Source: an uncultured Aliiroseovarius sp. (GTDB taxonomy: Bacteria; Pseudomonadota; Alphaproteobacteria; Rhodobacterales; Rhodobacteraceae). Taken from it: 6,633 bases of DNA. The DNA lies in assembly GCA_938023895.1 (NCBI GenBank), contig CALJDH010000216.1:1-6633 (forward strand), written 5' to 3'. Position numbers and translations under genes: made by a program. Under the pieces are notes generated by a model that was not told the DNA's origin, made no database searches, and was given only the letters and a program-made list of their open reading frames with translations. Below are positions 1-4,270 of the stretch, piece by piece (position 1 is the first letter of the stretch; each line of letters begins with the position of its first letter).

Positions 1-1
1 C

Positions 2-511
2 GCGGAGAGGGCCGGGCTGTTGATTCCGGCGGCAAACCGAGTGACGAGCGCTTGCACCGGAAAAGGAGACGCCGGAAACACCGAAGAAGACGCCGACACC
101 GAGCTACTCGCGCGCCCGCCCGGTGGCGGTCTGTACGTGACGGTGGACGGACGCGGGCGCGTCAAATGCCTGACGAGCGACATGGCCGAACGCAACACCT
201 CGTTGTGCGTGCACCACGTCGGCGGCGGCGCTCAGTCGTGCACGCTCACGGCCGAACGGATCGCGTCGGTGAAGAGACTCCACGCGCAGTCGTTTGGCAC
301 CGGTGGGAAAAAGCGCTGCGCGCATCACGTCAAAAAGTGGCGGAAGACGTGCGTCGCGGCCACCGCGGAGAGCATGACGGTGGTGAAAAAGAAGAAGATG
401 ATGATGACGACGCCGAAGAAGAAGAAGAAGAAGAAGACGTGCACTCTCAGCATCGGCGACGACAAAAAGAAGAAAACGGGGTTTCGTTTTTTCTTGAACG
501 TCAAATTCTGA
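2..511 (+). CDS. Cys-rich protein with Lys-rich C-terminal tail (5' partial)
   Basis: The reading frame is open from the left edge and 169 residues are visible; the true start lies outside the window. The first in-window start-like codon is TTG at 20, which I do not believe is used. Cysteines at visible residues 56, 69 and 80 follow C-x12-C-x10-C, and a second C-x10-C pair sits at 106/117. Both C-x10-C units begin C-x-H-H-V. Such Cys/His spacing suggests metal binding, possibly nucleic-acid contact; this is inference. From about residue 128 the tail is strongly basic, with runs of Lys including seven encoded by (AAG)7, separated by Met/Thr and a short GDD stretch. Third codon positions are rich in G/C, which supports this frame over the Arg-rich +2 frame and the long antisense frame. 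The tail resembles a nuclear-targeting or DNA-binding extension. The family was not recognised. Confidence 0.72.
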   Translation, partial: AERAGLLIPAANRVTSACTGKGDAGNTEEDADTELLARPPGGGLYVTVDGRGRVKCLTSDMAERNTSLCVHHVGGGAQSCTLTAERIASVKRLHAQSFGTGGKKRCAHHVKKWRKTCVAATAESMTVVKKKKMMMTTPKKKKKKKTCTLSIGDDKKKKTGFRFFLNVKF

Positions 512-749
512 GGTGTCGGTGCATTCGGTGCGGCGGCGGCGCGCATGGGGGCGGCGACGCGCATGGGGGCGGCGGCGCGCATGGGGGCGGCGGCGCGCAT
601 TGTGTGCTGGGAACGTGTGTGTGTAGGGTGTGTGTAGGGTGAGTGGGTGGAGTATTGTAAGTATGGGTGGAGCGTAAGGTTTTTCGGCCACCGCGCCGCC
701 ATCAGCGCCGCCATCCCGCAGGGAAGTGGCAGCGGCCTTCCGGAAGGAG
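512..749. other. Spacer between the two Cys-rich genes
   Basis: This 238-bp stretch separates two genes on the same strand. It holds the 18-bp minisatellite, a G/T-rich segment (601-675), and a 12-nt doublet (693-704 and 705-716, gcgccgccatc shared). A perfect 12-bp palindrome, ccttccggaagg, spans 736-747 and ends two bases before the likely start codon of the next gene. The promoter of that gene should be here, but I recognise no defined promoter motif. A 12-bp palindrome can easily occur by chance in a window this size, so its position is the only reason to note it. Confidence 0.5.
541..600. repeat. 18-bp GC-rich minisatellite, about 3.3 copies
   Basis: Three consecutive 18-bp units, each beginning gcgcatgggggcggcg, run from 541 to 594, followed by a partial gcgcat. 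The first unit differs at one base. They lie 29 bp after the stop of the upstream gene. The flanking bases 601-680 are G/T-rich, with two copies of a tgtgtgtaggg-like motif and a repeated gggtggag. The unit length is a multiple of three, but no convincing protein runs through it. It is most likely a slippage product in non-coding DNA. Confidence 0.85.
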
Positions 750-1817
750 ATGCAAACAACGCACTCCTCAGGGCAGAAGAGCATGGCCGAGCAGATGAGC
801 GATGGGCGCATGGACTACTTCACGAAGCGAATGCGGATGGCCACTGCCTACGAGCACACTTTCACAAAGTCGGAGGTGGGCGAAGCGGTCGCGTTTGTCA
901 AAGAGACCTTCTGCATCGACCCGTCCGATCGACAGTTTGAAGCAGTTCTTGCCTCAGTTTGCCGCTTGCTGTCCAAACACGCCACGCGATATGGCAAATT
1001 CGGATCTCTAGACGAAGGCCAAGCGGCTGATGTCGACGACCGCGGCCAGTCCTCGTTCACGTACTGGATCAACGAGTTTTTGAACGGAGAAATTGAGAAG
1101 CTGACAAGCTACGTGGAACGAACTGCGAAGATGCCTCCAGAAGTGGAGTACAAACTTGTGACGAAGACGGACGCGAAGTGTGATTCGTGCAAGGTGAAGC
1201 CGGAGACTGGTGAAGTGCACGCGCTTGTTTTGCGCGATTGGAAGCCGCTGGGAAGAGCTTGCGGCGGCTGGAGTGGAACAACAATTGTCGGCTTCAGAAA
1301 GTACACACACTACTGCATGGCGGCCAACTGCGTCGCCAATCTCTCACCCGCGTTGAAGGACGACCGAGTCTGTGCGCGGTTCCACGACTCTGTGCCGCCC
1401 GAAGCGCGCGCCGCCGTGGAGACCGCGCTCGCGGCCCCTGCTGGGACGCCGAAACCCACCGACCGCTTCAAGAAGTTGCGCAAGCGCGCGCGTGACGACG
1501 ACGACGACGAAGAATCCTTCGAGTTTTCCGAGGAGGCAAAGGCCAAGATCGCGGCGCTGATCGCTGCAAACGCCGAGAAGAAGGCCGCGCCGAAGAGACA
1601 AGCCGACGAAGATCGTATGAGAAAGTACCGTCCTACCATGGAAGAGTTCAAGGATGTCACTACGCCATCGGAAGACGGAATCTGCGTCTACACGTTTTCG
1701 GAGCGAGATGGGCGCCGTCGTTGTCCGTATGACGTCACCGAGGGCTCTCCTTTTTGCTCCATGTGCAAAAGCATGGTCGGGTTTTACAAGGCATCTCCGT
1801 CGGTGTCGATTTATTGA
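750..1817 (+). CDS. Cys-rich, putative zinc-binding protein, 355 aa
   Basis: A complete frame of 355 residues starts at the first ATG (750). The frame opens at 678 after a stop at 675. The ATG at 783 has a stronger Kozak context (A at -3, G at +4) and is an alternative start. A Cys cluster occupies residues 144-208: CDSC at 144-147, C171, HYC at 187-189, C194 and C208, arranged like a treble-clef or zinc-ribbon site. A basic stretch (KKLRKRAR, 241-248) followed by a run of Asp/Glu suggests a nuclear localisation signal beside an acidic patch. The C-terminal module has C312, C325, C336 and C339, spaced C-x12-C-x10-C-x2-C. The first three positions match the spacing in the neighbouring gene. 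From memory, modules of roughly this type end many proteins of large protist viruses. There is no signal peptide or membrane segment. A nucleic-acid or protein-binding role is plausible, but the function is unknown. Confidence 0.85.
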   Translation: MQTTHSSGQKSMAEQMSDGRMDYFTKRMRMATAYEHTFTKSEVGEAVAFVKETFCIDPSDRQFEAVLASVCRLLSKHATRYGKFGSLDEGQAADVDDRGQSSFTYWINEFLNGEIEKLTSYVERTAKMPPEVEYKLVTKTDAKCDSCKVKPETGEVHALVLRDWKPLGRACGGWSGTTIVGFRKYTHYCMAANCVANLSPALKDDRVCARFHDSVPPEARAAVETALAAPAGTPKPTDRFKKLRKRARDDDDDEESFEFSEEAKAKIAALIAANAEKKAAPKRQADEDRMRKYRPTMEEFKDVTTPSEDGICVYTFSERDGRRRCPYDVTEGSPFCSMCKSMVGFYKASPSVSIY

Positions 1818-1818
1818 G

Positions 1819-1849
1819 TCGGTGCGGAGCCAGTCTTGCCTCGCGCCGA
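1819..1849 (+). terminator. Hairpin directly after the stop codon
   Basis: tcggtgcg (1819-1826) and cgcgccga (1842-1849) pair over eight positions, seven Watson-Crick and one U-G, with a 15-nt loop. The hairpin starts one base after the stop codon of the 355-aa gene. Amoeba-infecting viruses of the Pandoravirus and Mollivirus type are reported to end mRNAs at such hairpins. A transcript 3'-end role here is inferred from position only. Confidence 0.4.
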
Positions 1850-2088
1850 AAGAGCCTGGTTTAACGGCAGCAGGAGACCCGCGACACGGTCACGCTCATG
1901 CAAGGGACCACAGAAGAAGAGATCGCCGGTTTGCGTCACCCTTTTGCATCGTGGGACTGATGGGGACTGATGGGGACTGATGCAGCAGTCGACCCACTGG
2001 GTGTGGTCTGGAGGATTGGGTCAGAGAGAGAAGAAGCACTGTATTCGCACTGCGTACTCCCCAGCAAAGAAGGACATGTTTTGTATTC
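1850..2088. other. Gene-free stretch downstream of the Fanzor-like relic
   Basis: No believable gene was found here. Read on the - strand, it is the 3' flank of the Fanzor/TnpB-like fragment. In intact elements of that family, the guide-RNA scaffold and the transposon end lie in this position. A 6-bp inverted repeat, gaccca (1991-1996) and tgggtc (2017-2022), could form a small stem. I cannot identify a scaffold or an element boundary. Confidence 0.35.
1952..1982. repeat. 10-bp tandem repeat, about 3 copies
   Basis: The unit tggggactga is repeated from 1952 to 1980, followed by a partial tg. The first copy lacks the leading t-g step of the others. The unit is not a multiple of three, which fits a non-coding position. 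Confidence 0.8.
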
Positions 2089-2421
2089 TTAGTCGCTGAC
2101 GTCCGCGAGCTCCACGTCCGCTGCGTGCAGTTCCTCCTCCTCCGCGGACATGGCCTTGATGGCGCCTAGACCGAACGCGAGGCGCTTGAACTGCAGCCCG
2201 ATGTTGTTGGCCGCGTTGCGGTCGCGGTTCAGGCAGCGCTTGCAACCCGGGCAGAAGCGGAGGCCGCGGAGCTCGGGGACCTTGGCAATGGTCTTCTGGT
2301 AGATGTCCTCCGCTTTGGCCTTTTCTGCCTCTGTGACCTCGGGTCTCGCCAGCCGCTCGTCCCGCCGCTTGAGCGCACGGGCGTCGCGCCCGGGGCGGTG
2401 CTGCTCCGCAATCTTGGAGTA
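2089..2421 (-). pseudogene. Fanzor/TnpB-like RNA-guided nuclease, C-terminal relic
   Basis: Read on the - strand, the frame holds FCPGCKRCLNRDRNAANNIG (complement of about 2190-2249) and ends at TAA (2089-2091). This is the second CxxC of the zinc ribbon followed by the RuvC-III RDxNAA motif, with the catalytic Asp, that marks TnpB and its eukaryotic/viral relatives, the Fanzors. After it come about 34 residues with an acidic tail. Upstream, about 50 charged residues could be the loop between the two zinc-ribbon CxxC pairs. The first CxxC is missing: a Ser-Lys-Ile stretch where TSKxCxxC is expected is followed by Ala-Glu-Gln-His. The frame runs to a stop at 2440-2442 without an ATG at its beginning, and the sequence becomes AT-rich at about 2422. 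RuvC-I, RuvC-II and the N-terminal domain are absent, so this is a truncated remnant. An intact protein would cut DNA guided by a small RNA encoded at the element's 3' end. No nuclease activity is expected here. Confidence 0.85.
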
Positions 2422-2425
2422 AAAG

Positions 2426-2628
2426 ACTATATATTTATATTATATTCAATTGAATTTTTATAGAGAAACGTCCGTCTGGAGACTGGTCTGGAGGCCGGTC
2501 TTCAGATTAGTCTGCGGCAGGGGAGTTTTCATGTGCATCCGGTCAGTCCCCGGGTTTGGGCCCCTTGGAGAAAAAATCCAGAGGGTGCACCACCCCCCTC
2601 ATTTGTACATGGCTGTGGAATCCTACTT
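2426..2628 (+). repeat. Dispersed repeat, copy 1 (AT-rich leader plus 168-nt core)
   Basis: The core (2461-2628) matches 2895-3063 at every position except one missing G near 2473 and one C-to-T at 2538. It is preceded by 35 bp of AT-rich sequence beginning actatatat; copy 2 has a similar leader at the same distance. The core contains a long RNA-type hairpin (2476-2517) and an outer stem pairing 2533-2540 with 2583-2590. An ATG at 2531 opens a 37-codon frame to 2644, also open in copy 2 with the same sequence over the core. The ends are neither TG...CA nor clear terminal inverted repeats, so this is not a typical LTR. It abuts the truncated Fanzor-like gene. The element family was not recognised. 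Confidence 0.9.
2476..2517 (+). other. Long imperfect hairpin in repeat copy 1
   Basis: Bases 2481-2496 and 2497-2512 pair at all 16 positions as RNA: 12 Watson-Crick and four G-U, every wobble having G in the 5' arm and U in the 3' arm. The innermost ccgg would act as the loop. One A-U, one mismatch and three more pairs extend the stem to 2476/2517. On the opposite strand the wobbles become A-C mismatches, so the fold favours a + strand transcript. No expression evidence is visible. Confidence 0.5.
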
Positions 2629-2894
2629 GTACCCATGTGTCTAAAAAAGGCAGGAGCACAGAGGCATCGTGAGCGCAAAAGCGAAAAGAGGTAGATAGCC
2701 CGTGGCTTTTGTAGTGTACTGGCGCGTGTACTTGTATTCGGTGTACTGTATTGGTAAATGTAGGTAAGTAAAAGGTAGGTATGTAGAAAAGTAAGTAAAA
2801 GGGGAATAGTAGTAAAGTGTCAGATTTCTGGAGTATCTACTTATTTTTATCATATTATACTATATATATATATACAATATTAATTTCAAAAGTG
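2629..2894. other. AT-richer spacer between the two repeat copies
   Basis: The 266 bp between the repeat cores hold no convincing gene. The middle has short purine-rich repeats, with gtaagtaaaagg present twice (about 2764 and 2790). The end (2841-2890) is an AT-rich run with alternating TA that forms the leader of copy 2. Base composition is clearly lower in GC than in the flanking genes. It could be the body of an element bounded by the two repeats, or the unique part of a 434-bp unit that was tandemly duplicated. Confidence 0.45.
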
Positions 2895-3063
2895 TAGAGA
2901 AACGTCCGGTCTGGAGACTGGTCTGGAGGCCGGTCTTCAGATTAGTCTGCGGCAGGGGAGTTTTCATGTGCACCCGGTCAGTCCCCGGGTTTGGGCCCCT
3001 TGGAGAAAAAATCCAGAGGGTGCACCACCCCCCTCATTTGTACATGGCTGTGGAATCCTACTT
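2859..3063 (+). repeat. Dispersed repeat, copy 2 (AT-rich leader plus 169-nt core)
   Basis: The core (2895-3063) is the near-identical partner of copy 1, in the same orientation, 434 bp downstream start to start. The same hairpin lies at 2911-2952. The outer stem pairs gtgcaccc (2968-2975) with gggtgcac (3018-3025) perfectly. The leader (2859-2894) is a TATA-like alternating tract. The ATG at 2966 opens 43 codons to a stop at 3095-3097. The core sequence ends 158 bp before the start of the 349-aa gene, so this copy may sit in or near its promoter region. Confidence 0.9.
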
Positions 3064-3083
3064 CTTATACTTTGGGAAAATCT

Positions 3084-3134
3084 TACCGACTGGTTGAGTG
3101 AGATTTCCGTCCGTCGGCCAACGTATAGTCGGTA
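3084..3134. repeat. Inverted repeat upstream of the 349-aa gene
   Basis: taccgact (3084-3091) is the exact reverse complement of agtcggta (3127-3134), the start of the 9-bp tandem repeat. An inner gttg/caac match could extend the stem. It may be a structured leader or a chance product of the repeat expansion. Confidence 0.35.
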
Positions 3135-3159
3135 CAGTCGGTACAGTCGGTACAGTCGG
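3127..3159. repeat. 9-bp tandem repeat, 3.7 copies
   Basis: agtcggtac occurs three times in a row (3127-3153), followed by agtcgg. It is in frame with the downstream gene and would encode Gly-Thr-Val repeats if translation began further upstream. The only start-like codon there is GTG at 3098, so I treat it as 5' non-coding. Confidence 0.85.
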
Positions 3160-3220
3160 CGGCAGAGGCGCACGAGTTCACGAGGTTGCCAACCCAGAAA
3201 GGTGGTCAACGCGTCCAGCG

Positions 3221-4270
3221 ATGTGCCTCACTGACCAACACAACGCGTTTGTCTCTTCGGTGGCGACGGTGATGAACCGTCGGCTGTTGGACTTGACCGC
3301 TACTGCTCATGTGTTGCCCCAGCCGTCTCTCACGCCGCCTCCTACGTCGCCTCCTACATCGGTTAGGCCTGCTGCTGTGATACTACTGACGACGCCCGAG
3401 CGCACGCCGCCTTCGGTGCGGTCCGGTCGCAAAGCGGCGCGTCGCCGAAAACAACTCTGCAAAAGGTTGTCGGGAGAGTCGGGAGAGGAGTCGGGAGAGG
3501 AGTCGGGAGAGGAGCTGGGAGAGGAGCTGGGAGATGAGTCGGACGTTGCGGATGCGACAGATTCAACGGACGCGACAGATTCAACGGACGCGGCGGCGCC
3601 GGACGGAAAGACCGAACGGCACGCAAAGAAGAGAGTGCGCGTCGACGGGCCGTCGGAGCCTACCAAGACTTTAGTGAATTCTTATCATGCCGTCTTGGAA
3701 GCTCTTTGCCACACGCTCGCGGAGCACGCCGGAGTTTACGGATACGAAAACGCGCTGTCCGCGCTACGAGTACTCCGATTTGCCGACCGCGCCACGCACG
3801 CGCTCGTCACCGCAACGTTCACCCTCCCGTACATGCACACCCTCGACCACCGCCTTCCCATTCAGAGCACTACGCTGGACGAATTCTTGGCGGCCCAGCT
3901 GCGCGTGCGCGCGTTACACGCCGGAATCCAGCCTCCCTACCTGCTTTTGTCCCTCCCGGAGCGCCTACTCGTTCGCATAAATTTGTGGCGCGCCTACGAA
4001 CGGGAAAACCTTTCACGCCTCAAGCCTCCGCTCGCGCCAGCAATGGAAGGCGCGGCCGCCAAGGCGTGGATAAATGAAAAGTTTCTCGAGTTTGGCGAGC
4101 CCGTTTGCAATTGGTTTTCGAGCGACGTGACGCTGCTGCCGTACAGGCACGCGGCGCACCGACTCTTTGAGGACGACGACTTGTTGGACGTCAAGATAAC
4201 ACCCCACCCCTTGATCGTTTACCTTGCGGAGCAGGCTCACGTGCCGCAAAACGAGCGAGCCATCGATTAG
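3221..4270 (+). CDS. Uncharacterised protein with charged repeat hinge, 349 aa
   Basis: A complete 349-residue frame starts at the first ATG (3221); 3272 (residue 18) is an alternative. The frame opens after a stop at 3095-3097. Residues 33-65 are Pro/Thr/Ser-rich. A basic stretch (70-82, with ARRRK) and a second at 130-140 (KTERHAKKRVR) look like nuclear localisation signals. Between them is an acidic, repeat-built hinge: Gly-Glu-Glu-Ser/Leu units at about 84-105, then Asp-Ala-Thr-Asp-Ser-Thr units at 111-122. From about 150 to the end the sequence is non-repetitive, with helix-like and hydrophobic segments, conserved-looking aromatics and an EDDDLLDV stretch near 317, and appears to be a folded domain. 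There is no signal peptide or membrane helix. I recognise no family. It converges on the long - strand gene and overlaps it by four bases. A nuclear role is only suggested by composition. Confidence 0.83.
   Translation: MCLTDQHNAFVSSVATVMNRRLLDLTATAHVLPQPSLTPPPTSPPTSVRPAAVILLTTPERTPPSVRSGRKAARRRKQLCKRLSGESGEESGEESGEELGEELGDESDVADATDSTDATDSTDAAAPDGKTERHAKKRVRVDGPSEPTKTLVNSYHAVLEALCHTLAEHAGVYGYENALSALRVLRFADRATHALVTATFTLPYMHTLDHRLPIQSTTLDEFLAAQLRVRALHAGIQPPYLLLSLPERLLVRINLWRAYERENLSRLKPPLAPAMEGAAAKAWINEKFLEFGEPVCNWFSSDVTLLPYRHAAHRLFEDDDLLDVKITPHPLIVYLAEQAHVPQNERAID
3470..3542. repeat. 12-bp in-frame tandem repeat in the 349-aa gene
   Basis: Five 12-bp units related to tcgggagaggag run from 3479 to 3538, with partial units on each side. 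They encode Ser/Leu-Gly-Glu-Glu steps. Two units have ct in place of tc, and the last has gatgag. Confidence 0.85.
3551..3592. repeat. 18-bp in-frame tandem repeat in the 349-aa gene
   Basis: Two units of an 18-mer, gatgcgacagattcaacg and its one-base variant, lie at 3551-3568 and 3569-3586, followed by a partial unit. They encode Asp-Ala-Thr-Asp-Ser-Thr twice. Confidence 0.85.

Noticed and set aside
52..642. Second + strand frame over the left-edge gene
   Set aside because: It is extremely Arg-rich and then reads into the 18-bp repeat, as expected for an out-of-frame reading of GC-rich coding DNA.
104..811. Long - strand open frame opposite the left-edge gene and spacer
   Set aside because: It is His/Arg/Leu-rich low complexity mirroring the Lys-rich tail and the minisatellite. 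The + strand frame has better codon composition and ordered cysteine motifs.
1998..2025. Possible degraded third copy of the dispersed repeat, on the far side of the Fanzor-like relic (shared tggtctggagg)
   Set aside because: Only 11 bases match exactly and the flanks do not align. A match of this length is not surprising by chance in a window of this size.
2641..2853. 70-codon - strand frame in the spacer between the repeats
   Set aside because: It is Tyr/Thr/Leu low complexity from the AT-rich, repetitive spacer, with no homology signal or plausible context.
2461..3063. LTR pair of a miniature retroelement
   Set aside because: The repeats do not begin TG or end CA, and I see no primer-binding site or polypurine tract in the spacer.
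2461..3063. CRISPR-like array
   Set aside because: There are only two long repeats with a 266-bp spacer and no Cas genes; the unit size and copy number do not fit.
3098..3220. N-terminal extension of the 349-aa gene from GTG at 3098
   Set aside because: It would need a non-ATG start and would encode the 9-bp tandem repeat. The first ATG at 3221 gives a more normal protein, although the extension cannot be excluded.
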